Positions 26,165-35,756 of a stretch of 64,000 bases of DNA are shown here, piece by piece. Numbering within the stretch: position 1 is the first letter of the stretch; each line of letters begins with the position of its first letter. A model generated the notes under the pieces. That model was not told the origin of the DNA, did not search any database, and saw only the letters and a list, made by a program, of their open reading frames with translations. Made by a program: the position numbers and the translations under genes. Location: positions 124,001 to 188,000 of the forward strand of contig BPHC01000005.1 in NCBI GenBank assembly GCA_026003355.1, read 5' to 3'. This stretch comes from Cyclobacteriaceae bacterium (GTDB lineage Bacteria; Bacteroidota; Bacteroidia; Cytophagales; Cyclobacteriaceae).

Positions 26165-26172
26165 TGACCGCG

Positions 26173-26205
26173 GCTGCACATCTCCTGAACCAGGAGATGT
26201 GCAGC
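26173..26205. terminator. perfect 14-bp hairpin between convergent tpx and M14 genes
   Basis: GCTGCACATCTCCT (26173-26186) pairs fully with AGGAGATGTGCAGC (26192-26205) across a five-base loop. It is eight bases from the tpx stop and one base from the M14 stop, so it serves both strands. There is no T run on either side, so it is more likely a 3'-end stabiliser or a factor-assisted bidirectional terminator than a classical intrinsic one. Confidence 0.65.
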
Positions 26206-26206
26206 G

Positions 26207-28732
26207 TTAATTACCAGCCACAAACACCGCGTTGCTGAAAATCATTTTTCCGCCCTCCCAAAAGTTTCTGAACAACGGGTCATCCACAAAGTAAATTACA
26301 CTGCCACGGCCTCTCTCCTCCATTCCAAACACCAGGCGGTCTTCCATGTTGTTGTTTATTTTAAAGCCCGCAAAGCCCTGAACGGGCCTGCTCCTTCCCT
26401 TCAACACCCCCACGTTCCAGCCCCCGGCCAGGTAAGGATACAACAATTCATTGGTTTTAAGCGTGTAGTACACATCGCCCAAACCAAACGCCAGCGGATG
26501 AGAGGTATCGAGGGTAACGCGGTAAATGGCCCCGGAAATCAGCTCTGAAATTTCCTTCCGCTCTGCTTCGGCATATTTTGTCAGCGCCTCCCGTTGTTGT
26601 TCCTCGCGCATCTTTTTCTCGGCCTCCTTTTTTTCGTCTTCACTGCGGTAGTGCTTTAACGCAAATCCTTCTTTATCGGCAAACGCTTCCAGCGCATTTC
26701 CAATCAATATCAGCTTACCCCCGTTGGCTACCCAGGAGTTTATGTTTTTCAGCACCTCATCGGTAAACATAGCGTACCGACCATCGGGCACGACCAGCAC
26801 ATCATACTGAAGCAGGTTTACGCTGCGAAAGTATTCCGTGCCGATTTGCGTAACCGGATAGTTCAGCTCCTGTTCAAAGAAATGCCAGATGGCACCTGCC
26901 GAAAGCGAAGAGGTTTGCTCACCGGCCAACAGGGCTATATTGGGTTTTTTAAGAAACGCCATGGCCGAAGAGCCAAAGTCGTTGCCCTCTTCTACCAACC
27001 CGGTAGTGGAACCAAACAGGGGCCGTCTGAATTCCTGTGCCAGTCGCCTTACCCGCGCATCAAAGTCGGGCAGGTGTTCGTTGTTTCTGCGCGTAACCAC
27101 CAGCGTTCCGGCCGGAAAGGACGTATTGTTAACCCGAAAGGCAGACGTTGCACTCCGTACTTTGATGTTTTCTTTCAGCAGGGAGCTGAGAAACCGGGCA
27201 TCGGTAACGCTTTGCCAGGGAAACAAATAGGCATAGGGTTTTTCGGGACCTTCCACCGAAGGCGGCTGAGGCTGGTAACTGCGCTGTGGAACAAGCTTTT
27301 CGGTTAGTGCATATCCTTTCAGGCCGTAAGCATAATACAGGTTCCATGCGGTAATGTCGTACGTCACCGAATCGGACAACCTGGAAACCGGCTCAAACAA
27401 GGTGGTAATAAGCCGCGATTTTGGTTGATAGATGCTGATAACCAGGTCTTCGGCCGTAACTGTTACCGGCTTAACCGACTGGGTGCTGTAATCGTAGCCG
27501 CGGGTGGTACGCGCACTGCCGGCCAGGCCGTATTTTATCAGGTGGGCATCCAGCAGCCGGATAAGGCGCCCGATCTTATCGGGCTGGTTGGTTGCCGATA
27601 TTACATATGTTTTATAGGGCGAAGCCGGATTGTTCAGATTGTCGCGGAAGTATTTTTCAAATTCTGTTATCACTTTATCCGCTTGCTGGGAAGTAATTTC
27701 GACCGTTGACAGTCCGGTAACATGGTGATGGGTAAGCCGGTCTTTCAACGTAAGCGGATCGCCCTCACGGGTAGTAATAGTAAGGCCGGCTATGCCACCT
27801 CCGGCCTGTTCGTACGTCATGCCAATGGCTCCGTTGTAAGTCGGATAGGTATCGCCATAGCTGGGATAGTACAGGTCAAACCGTTCACGGGTAAAGTACA
27901 GCCAGCCTTGCTCGTCAAAATAGCGGGCATGGTTTTTCCCGATAATTTGCTGAAACTGCCGTTGCCACGGTGAAATTACCTCGTGGTAGGGTTCGGCTGC
28001 CGGAGCGAAGTAGTAGGGATTATTATAGCCCTGTTCGTGAAAGTCAACATGTACATGCGGCATCCATTGGTTATAGATTTTGATGCGCTGTTGCGACTCG
28101 ACCTGCGTTAACCAGGCCCAGTCACGGTTCAGGTCAAACCAGTAATGATTGCTTCTGCCGCCCGGCCACGGCTCGCGGTGCTCTTTGGCATCGCTGTTCG
28201 GGTTGGGCGTGCGGTTGCCGTACTGGTTGTAAAAATTGGCGTAGCGGTCGCGCCCGTCGGGATTCATGCAGGGGTCCATGATAACTACCGTGTTCTTCAG
28301 CCATTCGGCTGTGCGTGCATTACCGGGGTCGGCCAGGTCATACAGTGTTTGCATGGCAGCCTCCATGGAGCTGGACTCGTTACCGTGCACATTGTAACTC
28401 AGCCAAACAATGGCTACCCGCGTTGAGGGCGTGCCTTCGGCCATGCCGGCGCGCCTCAGGTTATCCAACCGGATTTGCTCCAGGCGGGCGTGGTTTTCGG
28501 GAGTGGCAACCACTACATATACCAGTGGCCGGTGTTCGTATGTCTCGCCATAGGTAAAAAAATGTACCCGGTTGCTCACCGAGGCCACGTGCTGAAAATA
28601 TTCCACAACCCGGTGGTGCCTGGTAAAGCGCTGACCTGGCTCGTAACCTAAAAAGGCCTGAGGACTTAACAGCTGCTGTGCACCGGCTATGAAAACCGAG
28701 GCAACCAAAAACAATACTCCGAGACTTCGCAT
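26207..28732 (-). CDS. exported M14-type zinc carboxypeptidase, large
   Basis: 841 residues from ATG 28732, where a signal peptide begins (MRSLGVLFLVASVFIAGAQ); a TTG 18 codons upstream would give a non-secretory start. The M14 zinc motif HxxE is seen as VHGNESSS (about residue 120), with VVIMDPCMNPDGRDRY after it, the third ligand in VDFHEQG, and the catalytic Glu in GMTYEQAGGG. The C-terminal half (about 460-841) has no known catalytic motif but includes a GATase1-like sheet segment (LLQYDVLVVPDGRYAMFTD). Substrate unknown. A TAAATTTG -7 lies 51 bases upstream. Confidence 0.87.
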   Translation of the reverse strand: MRSLGVLFLVASVFIAGAQQLLSPQAFLGYEPGQRFTRHHRVVEYFQHVASVSNRVHFFTYGETYEHRPLVYVVVATPENHARLEQIRLDNLRRAGMAEGTPSTRVAIVWLSYNVHGNESSSMEAAMQTLYDLADPGNARTAEWLKNTVVIMDPCMNPDGRDRYANFYNQYGNRTPNPNSDAKEHREPWPGGRSNHYWFDLNRDWAWLTQVESQQRIKIYNQWMPHVHVDFHEQGYNNPYYFAPAAEPYHEVISPWQRQFQQIIGKNHARYFDEQGWLYFTRERFDLYYPSYGDTYPTYNGAIGMTYEQAGGGIAGLTITTREGDPLTLKDRLTHHHVTGLSTVEITSQQADKVITEFEKYFRDNLNNPASPYKTYVISATNQPDKIGRLIRLLDAHLIKYGLAGSARTTRGYDYSTQSVKPVTVTAEDLVISIYQPKSRLITTLFEPVSRLSDSVTYDITAWNLYYAYGLKGYALTEKLVPQRSYQPQPPSVEGPEKPYAYLFPWQSVTDARFLSSLLKENIKVRSATSAFRVNNTSFPAGTLVVTRRNNEHLPDFDARVRRLAQEFRRPLFGSTTGLVEEGNDFGSSAMAFLKKPNIALLAGEQTSSLSAGAIWHFFEQELNYPVTQIGTEYFRSVNLLQYDVLVVPDGRYAMFTDEVLKNINSWVANGGKLILIGNALEAFADKEGFALKHYRSEDEKKEAEKKMREEQQREALTKYAEAERKEISELISGAIYRVTLDTSHPLAFGLGDVYYTLKTNELLYPYLAGGWNVGVLKGRSRPVQGFAGFKINNNMEDRLVFGMEERGRGSVIYFVDDPLFRNFWEGGKMIFSNAVFVAGN

Positions 28733-28783
28733 AATGTTTCTTTTAAGACAAAACAGGTAGTAAGTACAAATTGCAATTAAACG

Positions 28784-28791
28784 CAAATTTA
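28784..28791 (-). promoter_or_regulatory. -7 element TAAATTTG for the M14 carboxypeptidase gene
   Basis: Exact TAnnTTTG on the minus strand, 51 bases before ATG 28732, overlapping the 3' end of the DinB gene. No good -33 element is seen, so this is moderate evidence. Confidence 0.4.
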
Positions 28792-29331
28792 TCGGGCATC
28801 CACAGGGAAACTTTTCAGAAGGTGTTTAATCTGAGGCAGGTGGTGATGCAGATGGGCGCGCAGCACCACCAGTGCCTGATACACGTTAAACCTGCCCGCC
28901 GGATGTTTGTAAATAAGTTTTTTGATATGCTCATCGGGAAAGGATAGAAGAAAGGCCTGCATATCATTGCGCACCTGTTGCCACCAGGCCTGTGTTTCGG
29001 AAAATGACCGTGCAGGAGGTGTATGCTGCACAACAACGCCAGGGGCGGTGAATTTGAGCGGTAACTGTTGCAGAATGAAAAACAACTGCACCCATATATC
29101 CGAAAGAAACCCTGCGGTTTTGCATTGGGGTAAGTTCTGCGATTTCTTTTTCATGTAGTTAAGCGAGAGTTGCTCAACGGTAATCAGGTGTGCCAGCACC
29201 TGCGCAAGCGACCACTTTCCAGGAACGGGCGCATATGTAAAATGCGTCTCAGGTACATCTTTGAGCAGGTCTGTAAGCCGGGCACGGCTCTGCTCCAATT
29301 GCTGCCAGGGGATTTCTATGCGGGGATTCAA
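28789..29331 (-). CDS. DinB/DUF664-like protein (first copy)
   Basis: 180 residues with the DinB-like four-helix pattern: WSLAQVLAHLITVEQLSLNYM (first His) and ALVVLRAHLHHHLPQIKHLL (His-rich helix), the three-His metal site region of the DinB superfamily. No ATG is available in frame; the frame starts at TTG (29331), as no upstream ATG exists before an in-frame stop. It ends just before the M14 gene. Function not established; the family includes thiol-dependent enzymes (BshC/YfiT-like) and stress-induced proteins. Confidence 0.72.
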   Translation of the reverse strand: MNPRIEIPWQQLEQSRARLTDLLKDVPETHFTYAPVPGKWSLAQVLAHLITVEQLSLNYMKKKSQNLPQCKTAGFLSDIWVQLFFILQQLPLKFTAPGVVVQHTPPARSFSETQAWWQQVRNDMQAFLLSFPDEHIKKLIYKHPAGRFNVYQALVVLRAHLHHHLPQIKHLLKSFPVDAR

Positions 29332-29425
29332 GCTGGTTGGATTGATGTAAAAACTAAAATAGCTGTTTTTATCTTTTTTAAATTACTGAAATACATTACT
29401 TTTAAACAACCAAACCCCTAAAAAC

Positions 29426-29821
29426 ATGGAAGAATACAATTATGAAAGCTTGGATCAGAGCTCAGGCATACTTGCCGCCCTGGGCGCCGGTGTAATAATT
29501 TTATACCTGGCTGTACTGTTGCTCATTATTGTGAGCCTGTGGAAAATTTTTGTAAAGGCCGGTAAGCCCGGATGGGCGGCCATAATTCCCATTTACAACC
29601 TTATTGTATGGCTGGAAATTGTTGGCAAACCGGTGTGGTGGATTATCCTGCTCTTAATTCCGCTGGTAAACTTTTTTGTCCTTATTTATCTGAGCCACCT
29701 TACCGCAAAGGTCTTTGGCAAAGATATTGTTATGACCCTGCTCCTTATCTTTTTGCCCTTTATCGGATACCCGGTGCTGGCCTTTGGATCAGCCCAATAT
29801 GTGGGGCCACCCAAAAGCTGA
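29426..29821 (+). CDS. DUF5684-type small membrane protein
   Basis: 131 residues. Three or four hydrophobic helices surround the conserved AGKPGWAAIIPIYNLIVWLEIVGKP segment, which is the DUF5684 signature and which also occurs at the N-terminus of some signal-peptidase-like proteins. No catalytic residues. Divergent from the DinB gene and followed by a strong terminator, so monocistronic. Confidence 0.75.
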   Translation: MEEYNYESLDQSSGILAALGAGVIILYLAVLLLIIVSLWKIFVKAGKPGWAAIIPIYNLIVWLEIVGKPVWWIILLLIPLVNFFVLIYLSHLTAKVFGKDIVMTLLLIFLPFIGYPVLAFGSAQYVGPPKS

Positions 29822-29844
29822 TTAACCACCGAACACAAGCCTTC

Positions 29845-29872
29845 AGCCCGCTTTGGCGGGCTTTTTATTTTC
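29845..29872 (+). terminator. intrinsic terminator after the DUF5684 gene
   Basis: AGCCCGC (29845-29851) pairs with GCGGGCT (29856-29862) across TTTG, followed by TTTTATTTT. Confidence 0.92.
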
Positions 29873-29957
29873 CGGATGAACACGGGTTTTTAAGCCTGCA
29901 CGTCCGGCCGTGTATAATGGTTTGCAGTCCTTCATGGCTTCTGCCTACTTTACCTGC

Positions 29958-31286
29958 ATGAAACGAATTCTTGTTTGTGTGTTCCTTTTTGCCGCCCTGC
30001 ACCAGGGCCGGGCGCAGGTTAAGGCGCTGGTTGGCGGCACCCTGATAGACGGTTACGGGGGCAGGGCCCTGCAAAATTCCGTCATTATTATTGAAGGCGA
30101 ACGCATAAAAGCCGTTGGCCAGTTGGGCAAAATAAACATACCTGCCGGGGCCGAAATCATCTCCACCGAAGGTATGAGTGTTTTGCCGGGCCTGTGGGAC
30201 ATGCACGTCCACCTGATGATAAACGGACATACCGATTACGCCCACTGGGATAAAACCTACCTGCCCCTGCTCGAAAAAGTAATTATGCCGGCTTCGGCTC
30301 ATCAGCTTTTGCTGGCAGGTGTTACCAGCGCCCGCGACCTGGGGGCTCCGCTGGAGGCCAGCATACAGGTGCGCAACCGCATTAACCGCGGAGAGATTCC
30401 CGGACCTACCCTTTACGTAAGTGGCCCCTTTATACAAAAAAAACCCTATCCGGGCACGGAAGCTTTTCGCTGGGGTGTAAACGGTGAAAAAGATGCCCGT
30501 GCCAAAGTGCAGCAGCTGGCCAAAGCCGGCGTAGATGTAGTGAAGCTTATTGACCACGATGAAATGACCGAAGCCGAGTACATGGCTGTGGTAGACGAAG
30601 CCCACAAACTGGGTTTGCGGGTGGTGGCGCATGCACACCGCCCCGAAGAAATAAGACGGGGCCTTAAAGCCGGCGTGGATTGCTTTGAACATACGGGGCT
30701 TTCGGCCGCTCCCGAATATCCGCCCGACATCATGGCGCTTATCCGCGAACGCACCGCAAAAATGAACATCGGCCCGCTGTTCTGGACCCCCACCGTAGAA
30801 GGCCTGTACAATTACGAGTACCTGCGCGATAACCCCGAAGAGCTCGACAACACCTCCTGGCACCTGGGCCTGCCCGACTCCGTTATTGCCGACATTAAAC
30901 AGTCGCTTCAACATCCTTCGCGCCTCTCTTACTTTGGCTTAACCGCCCTGCGTAAACCCACACTCCACACCAAAGTAAAACAACTTAAAGAATCGGGAGT
31001 GGTTTTGCTGGTAGGCACCGACAGCGGCATACCCATGCAGTTCCATAGTCAGAGTACCTGGCATGAACTGGATGTTTGGGTAAATGCATTTGGTATTGAC
31101 CCGATGTATGCCATACGGGCAGCCACCTACTGGCCGGCGGTGGCCATGGGTGTGGAGAAAGATTTTGGCACCATTGCCGAAGGCAAATATGCCGACATTA
31201 TTGCCGTGAAAGGTGATGTGCTGCGCCACATTGCACTGCTGCAACGCGTGGACCTGGTGATAAAAAAAGGAAAGCGATATAAATAG
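29958..31286 (+). CDS. exported amidohydrolase family protein
   Basis: 442 residues from ATG 29958 (MKRILVCVFLFAALHQGRAQ signal peptide). Metal motif HxH is in GLWDMHVHLMIN (about residue 84), further ligands in RVVAHAHRP and DCFEHTG, and the catalytic Asp in LLVGTDSGIPM. The C-terminal EGKYADIIAVKGD strand closes the urease-type composite domain. It belongs to the imidazolonepropionase/prolidase-like exported amidohydrolases common in Bacteroidota. Substrate unknown. The M20 gene follows 58 bases later, so the two may form a peptide-degrading unit. Confidence 0.87.
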   Translation: MKRILVCVFLFAALHQGRAQVKALVGGTLIDGYGGRALQNSVIIIEGERIKAVGQLGKINIPAGAEIISTEGMSVLPGLWDMHVHLMINGHTDYAHWDKTYLPLLEKVIMPASAHQLLLAGVTSARDLGAPLEASIQVRNRINRGEIPGPTLYVSGPFIQKKPYPGTEAFRWGVNGEKDARAKVQQLAKAGVDVVKLIDHDEMTEAEYMAVVDEAHKLGLRVVAHAHRPEEIRRGLKAGVDCFEHTGLSAAPEYPPDIMALIRERTAKMNIGPLFWTPTVEGLYNYEYLRDNPEELDNTSWHLGLPDSVIADIKQSLQHPSRLSYFGLTALRKPTLHTKVKQLKESGVVLLVGTDSGIPMQFHSQSTWHELDVWVNAFGIDPMYAIRAATYWPAVAMGVEKDFGTIAEGKYADIIAVKGDVLRHIALLQRVDLVIKKGKRYK

Positions 31287-31344
31287 CTTAATACAACGCA
31301 CCTCATTTATTTTGTTAAATGTTGCAGCAATCTTAAATCTTTGT

Positions 31345-32787
31345 ATGCTAAAAAAAATATTCCTGTTTATGCTGGCGGCTGTTCTGATTTTAGCCGCCTT
31401 TGTTTTGTTTAACACCTTCCGCTTTACGCCACCCCAGCCCGATGCTGCTGCGCTGCCTGCACCGGAATTAACCCCGCAATCCATAGAACATTTTCAGCGG
31501 GCCATTGGCTTTAAAACCATTTCCTATGCCGATCCTTCGCTGTTCGACTCGGCCCGGTTTCTGGCCTTCCGCTCTTTTCTGGAAACAACCTACCCCGGAA
31601 TGCATACAGCGCTTAGCCGGGAAATCGTTGAAGGGTACAGCCTGTTATACAAATGGGAAGGAAAAAATCCTGAACTGGAACCGGTGGTACTTATGGCACA
31701 TCAGGATGTGGTGCCCATAGAAGAGGCTACCCGGTCGATGTGGACAGTGGATCCGTTTGCCGGAACAATTAAAGATGGTTTTATATGGGGGCGCGGCACA
31801 ACCGATGACAAAATTAACCTGATAGCCATTTGCGAAGCGGTTGAAAAACTGCTGCAGCACGACTTTCGGCCCGAACGCACCGTGTACCTTGCCTTTGGCC
31901 ACGATGAAGAAATTGGCGGCAAAGGCGCCATTGCCATGGCACGCCTGCTTAAGGAGCGCAACATTGCAGCCGCATTTGTTCTGGACGAAGGAGGGATAGT
32001 ATCGGCAAGCCAGGTGCCGGGCCTTGCCAAACCCGTGGCCCTGCTGGGAACAGCCGAGAAGGGATATCTTTCGCTGAAACTAACGGTAACCGTGCCGGGC
32101 GGCCACTCGTCCATGCCGCAAAAAGAAACTGCTATCGATATCCTGGCGGCCGCCCTGCATCGGCTGCGATCGCAACCCTTCGCACCCGAAATCTCAGAGC
32201 CTATGGAAGGGTTTATGCAAAGCACCGGTCCGTACATGGGCTTTGCAGAGCGCATGGCCTTTGCCAATCGCTGGTTGTTCGAAAAGCCTATCCTGAACCA
32301 GTTTGCCAAAACCAACACAGGCGATGCCATGATTCGCACCACCATGGTTCCCACCATTATAGAAGCCGGCATAAAAGACAACGTGGTGCCTACCATAGCC
32401 ACAGCCGTTGTAAACTTAAGGCTGCTGCCCGGGCATACCGCACAACAGGCTATGGAAGGAGTAAAGCAACGCATTAACGATAACCGCGTAGCCATTGCTC
32501 CGTTAAGCACCATAAGCGAAGCATCGCCTGTAACCCCGGTGTCGGGCTTTGGTTACCGTAAAATTGCTGCAGCCATACAGCGCAGCTATCCGCAGGTAAT
32601 TGCCTCACCTTTTCTCGTAATCGGGGCAACCGATTCGCGCCACTTTACCGGCATATCTTCCAACATCATCAAATTCAGCCCCATGATTGATCCCATCGGC
32701 TTTCATGGTATTGATGAACGCGTAAGCCTGGAAAGTTATAAAACGGCCCTGTGGTTTTATGAGCAGCTGCTGTCCGATCTGAAGTAA
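31345..32787 (+). CDS. membrane-anchored M20 family peptidase
   Basis: 480 residues from ATG 31345. One N-terminal TM helix (LFMLAAVLILAAFVLF) is followed by the M20 catalytic domain: VVLMAHQDVVP (first ligand His), IWGRGTTDDKIN (bridging Asp), FGHDEEIGG (Glu-Glu base/ligand), FVLDEGG and the terminal ligand region FHGIDERV. The lid domain has the GGHSSMP motif. The arrangement matches the PM20D1/carboxypeptidase S-like branch. Substrate unknown. Confidence 0.9.
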   Translation: MLKKIFLFMLAAVLILAAFVLFNTFRFTPPQPDAAALPAPELTPQSIEHFQRAIGFKTISYADPSLFDSARFLAFRSFLETTYPGMHTALSREIVEGYSLLYKWEGKNPELEPVVLMAHQDVVPIEEATRSMWTVDPFAGTIKDGFIWGRGTTDDKINLIAICEAVEKLLQHDFRPERTVYLAFGHDEEIGGKGAIAMARLLKERNIAAAFVLDEGGIVSASQVPGLAKPVALLGTAEKGYLSLKLTVTVPGGHSSMPQKETAIDILAAALHRLRSQPFAPEISEPMEGFMQSTGPYMGFAERMAFANRWLFEKPILNQFAKTNTGDAMIRTTMVPTIIEAGIKDNVVPTIATAVVNLRLLPGHTAQQAMEGVKQRINDNRVAIAPLSTISEASPVTPVSGFGYRKIAAAIQRSYPQVIASPFLVIGATDSRHFTGISSNIIKFSPMIDPIGFHGIDERVSLESYKTALWFYEQLLSDLK

Positions 32788-32794
32788 CCCACAC

Positions 32795-32822
32795 GGCCCG
32801 CTGTGCAGGCTCGGGTTTTTAT
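32795..32822 (+). terminator. possible intrinsic terminator after the M20 gene
   Basis: CCCG (32797-32800) can pair with CGGG (32812-32815), extended by G-U pairs, followed by TTTTT. The stem is short and the loop long, so confidence is moderate. Confidence 0.5.
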
Positions 32823-32876
32823 TAACGGTTAATACAAAACACACAACGCTTTGTACCTTCACCAAACATTACGAAT

Positions 32877-34961
32877 ATGGGTATGAAGTACTTGCTGGTA
32901 ATACTTGCCGTTGTATTGCTTGCACCGGCAAAGGCGCAGGTAACCATCGAAAACCTGCTTAACGTTCCCTATCCTTCATTGCTCACAGCCAGCCATGACC
33001 GAAAGCACATTGCCTGGGTATTCAACGAACAGGGTCAGCGCAACATTTATGTGGCCACGGCACCCGACTTTACACCCCGCAAAATTACAGGCTACAACCA
33101 GGATGACGGACAGGAAATAGCCGAGCTGCGGTTTCTGCCCGATAACCACCACCTTATCTTTATCCGGGGCGGTGCGCCCAACCGTGCAGGTGAATTACCT
33201 AACCCCGCCGCCCGGCAAACGGGGGTGGAGCGCGCCATTTGGATTATCGGCACAGACGGATCGGACCTTAAAAAACTGGCCACAGGCCACAGTCCCGAAA
33301 TATCGCCCGATGGCAAAAGGATTGCATACATCAGCGGCGGGCAGGTTCATTTGGTACACATCGACTCGGCCGGAACCGGCAAAAGGCTGTTCCACGCCCG
33401 GGGCACACAACATGATGTCCGTTGGTCGCCCGACGGCAGCAAACTGGTTTTTGCAAGCGTCCGTCAGGACCACGCCTTCATCGGGTTGTATGATTTTACC
33501 CGTAAATCCCTGTATTTCCCCGATCCTTCGGTTGACCATGACGGCCATCCCGCCTGGTCGCCCGACGGCCGGTATGTGGCCTGGATACGCGTTCCCCACG
33601 ATCAAAACCGCCTGCCTTTTGTGGCGAAGCGCGAAGGCCACCCCTGGTCTTTACGCCTGCTCGATATGGGCAACGGCCAGGTGCACGAACTATGGCGGGC
33701 AAAAACCGGAAGGGGCAGCGTGCTGCATCAGGGCATTCCGGTGGCTAACAACCTATTATGGTGGCTGGACGATTTTATTGTGTTTCCCTGGGAAGCAGAT
33801 GGCTGGCAGCACCTGTATGCCATACGGCCTGCCGGTGGCGAAGCACGGCTGCTTACTCCGGGCGCGGGCGAAATAGAATCGGTAGCCGTTTCAGGCGATG
33901 GCAAAAGCCTGCTGGCGGTTAGCAATATCGGAGATATTGACCGCAGGCATCTCTTCCGCATCAATCCTGCAGCAGCAGCGCCAACACAAATCACATCGGG
34001 TGAAGGAATAGAATACCAGCCGGTGGAAACAGTGGCCGGAATAGTTTGCCTGCGTACCGATGCCACCACGCCGGCATGGTTATACCTGGTACAGCCCAAT
34101 GGCCAGATGCGCATGCTGGCAACCCGGGAGTTTCCGCAGACCTTTCCCCGCAAAGACCTTGTTAAGCCGCAACCCGTTACGTTTACAGCCACTGATGGCA
34201 TGCCCATACCTGCACAGCTTTTTCTGCCGCGCGATGTGCGGCCCGGTGATAAACGGCCGGCAGTAATTTTCTTTCACGGAGGTTCGCGCAGGCAAATGGT
34301 ACTGGGCTTTCACTACAGCCAGTACTACCACAACGCTTACGCGCTAAATCAGTATCTGGCTGCCCGCGGCTATGTGGTGTTGTCGGTTAACTACCGCAGT
34401 GGCATTGGTTATGGCCTTGAATTCAGAGAGGCGCTTAATTACGGTGCAGACGGAGCCAGCGAATACCACGATGTGGTGGGCGCAGGGTTATACCTGGCAC
34501 AGCGACCCGAGGTAAACCCCCGGAAAATCGGGTTATGGGGTGGCTCGTACGGCGGCTACCTTACAGCCATGGGGCTGGCCCGCGCTTCCGATTTGTTTGC
34601 CTGCGGTGTTGATATACACGGGGTACACGACTGGAATGAAGTAATCCGCAACTTTGTGCCGGCCTATAAACCCGAAAACCATGAGGAATTTGCGCAAAAG
34701 GCCAGGGAATCATCGCCCATGCACTTTGTTAAAAGCTGGCGTTCGCCCGTGCTGCTTATTCATGGTGATGACGACCGCAACGTGCCGTTCAGCGAAACAG
34801 TAAACCTGGCGGAGTCGTTGCGGAAACAGGGTGTTTATTTTGAACAACTTATCTTCCCCGATGAGGTGCATGGCTTTTTGTTGCATAAAAACTGGCTCAG
34901 CGCCTACCAGGCAGCAGCCGATTTTTTTAAGCGCATGCTTGAAAAAAATAGCCGTCCATAA
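32877..34961 (+). CDS. exported S9 family dipeptidyl/acylaminoacyl-type peptidase
   Basis: 694 residues with signal peptide (MGMKYLLVILAVVLLAPAKAQ; the Met two codons on is an alternative start). The N-terminal propeller has the TolB-like repeats (SPEISPDGKRIAYISGG, DVRWSPDGSKLVFA, HPAWSPDGRYVAWIR). The hydrolase domain has the Ser in GLWGGSYGGYLT, the Asp in GDDDRNVPFSE and the His in DEVHGFL. It is the second S9 enzyme of the window. The next gene begins two bases after the stop. Confidence 0.92.
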   Translation: MGMKYLLVILAVVLLAPAKAQVTIENLLNVPYPSLLTASHDRKHIAWVFNEQGQRNIYVATAPDFTPRKITGYNQDDGQEIAELRFLPDNHHLIFIRGGAPNRAGELPNPAARQTGVERAIWIIGTDGSDLKKLATGHSPEISPDGKRIAYISGGQVHLVHIDSAGTGKRLFHARGTQHDVRWSPDGSKLVFASVRQDHAFIGLYDFTRKSLYFPDPSVDHDGHPAWSPDGRYVAWIRVPHDQNRLPFVAKREGHPWSLRLLDMGNGQVHELWRAKTGRGSVLHQGIPVANNLLWWLDDFIVFPWEADGWQHLYAIRPAGGEARLLTPGAGEIESVAVSGDGKSLLAVSNIGDIDRRHLFRINPAAAAPTQITSGEGIEYQPVETVAGIVCLRTDATTPAWLYLVQPNGQMRMLATREFPQTFPRKDLVKPQPVTFTATDGMPIPAQLFLPRDVRPGDKRPAVIFFHGGSRRQMVLGFHYSQYYHNAYALNQYLAARGYVVLSVNYRSGIGYGLEFREALNYGADGASEYHDVVGAGLYLAQRPEVNPRKIGLWGGSYGGYLTAMGLARASDLFACGVDIHGVHDWNEVIRNFVPAYKPENHEEFAQKARESSPMHFVKSWRSPVLLIHGDDDRNVPFSETVNLAESLRKQGVYFEQLIFPDEVHGFLLHKNWLSAYQAAADFFKRMLEKNSRP

Positions 34962-34962
34962 A

Positions 34963-35622
34963 GTGAATCCTATAACCTACCTGCTGAGTTACATTGTCGG
35001 CATACCGGTTGAAAAACAACCCAGCCGTATAAGCGGTAAACTGGAAGTATGGTTGCAAAACGGTCGCTATGTGCTGCACAGTACGGCAGCCAACTATTCG
35101 TTCGACACCCTGCATGTGGTTTTTCAGCGAACGTTCCGGCACATCCGTGTTCAGCATAAAAATCCCGCAAGGGTACTGGTGCTTGGCCTTGGTGCAGGCA
35201 GCATTCCCGCTATATTATATGATGAGTTGCAGTTGCAGCCCGAAATAACCGGCGTTGAACAAGATGAAGTGGTTGTACAGCTGGCTCAAAAGTATTTTAA
35301 CATTCAGCGTTATAAACACTTAAAGGTTATTCTGGACGATGCAATCCGGTTCATGCAATGCTGTGCAGAAAAATTCGATTTGGTAATAAACGATGTTTTT
35401 GTGCACACCGATGTACCGGAAGCAGCATGCCAAACCAATTATCTGCACAAGCTCGTACAATGCACGGCCACCGGCGGAACCGGACTGTTTAACTTTATAA
35501 CTGAAACACCCGAACAGCACAAGGCATTCAGCCAAACAGAACGAACTCTTCGCAGCTTAAGCAGCAAAGTAGAGGTGTTTCACGCATCGGAAGTGAACGC
35601 AGTGCTAATGTGGCAGGGTTGA
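34963..35622 (+). CDS. spermidine-synthase-like (methyltransferase fold) protein
   Basis: 219 residues from GTG 34963, directly after the S9 stop; TTG at 34939 is the alternative. No in-frame ATG fits. The Rossmann motif I is RVLVLGLGAGSIPAIL (G-x-G-x-G), then an acidic residue in ITGVEQDEVVV, then LKVILDDAIRFM, and FDLVINDVF. The opening (PSRISGKLEVWLQNGRYVLHSTAANYSF) resembles spermidine-synthase-like proteins, but polyamine-binding residues cannot be confirmed. Cytoplasmic. Likely co-transcribed with the S9 gene. Confidence 0.72.
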   Translation: MNPITYLLSYIVGIPVEKQPSRISGKLEVWLQNGRYVLHSTAANYSFDTLHVVFQRTFRHIRVQHKNPARVLVLGLGAGSIPAILYDELQLQPEITGVEQDEVVVQLAQKYFNIQRYKHLKVILDDAIRFMQCCAEKFDLVINDVFVHTDVPEAACQTNYLHKLVQCTATGGTGLFNFITETPEQHKAFSQTERTLRSLSSKVEVFHASEVNAVLMWQG

Positions 35623-35756
35623 TGGGGGCATAAGCAAAATAGCAAATAAGGTGCGGGCCGATGCCATGGCGCTTGATCTTAAACCATTAAAACCTTTGGG
35701 TAATTAATGCCCACTGAACGCTCATTCATAATTATATTCGCCAGAAACCCCAACTT

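Noticed and set aside
29865-30914. 349-codon minus-strand frame opposite the amidohydrolase gene
   Set aside because: The plus strand encodes a full metal-site amidohydrolase; the antisense reading has no family pattern.
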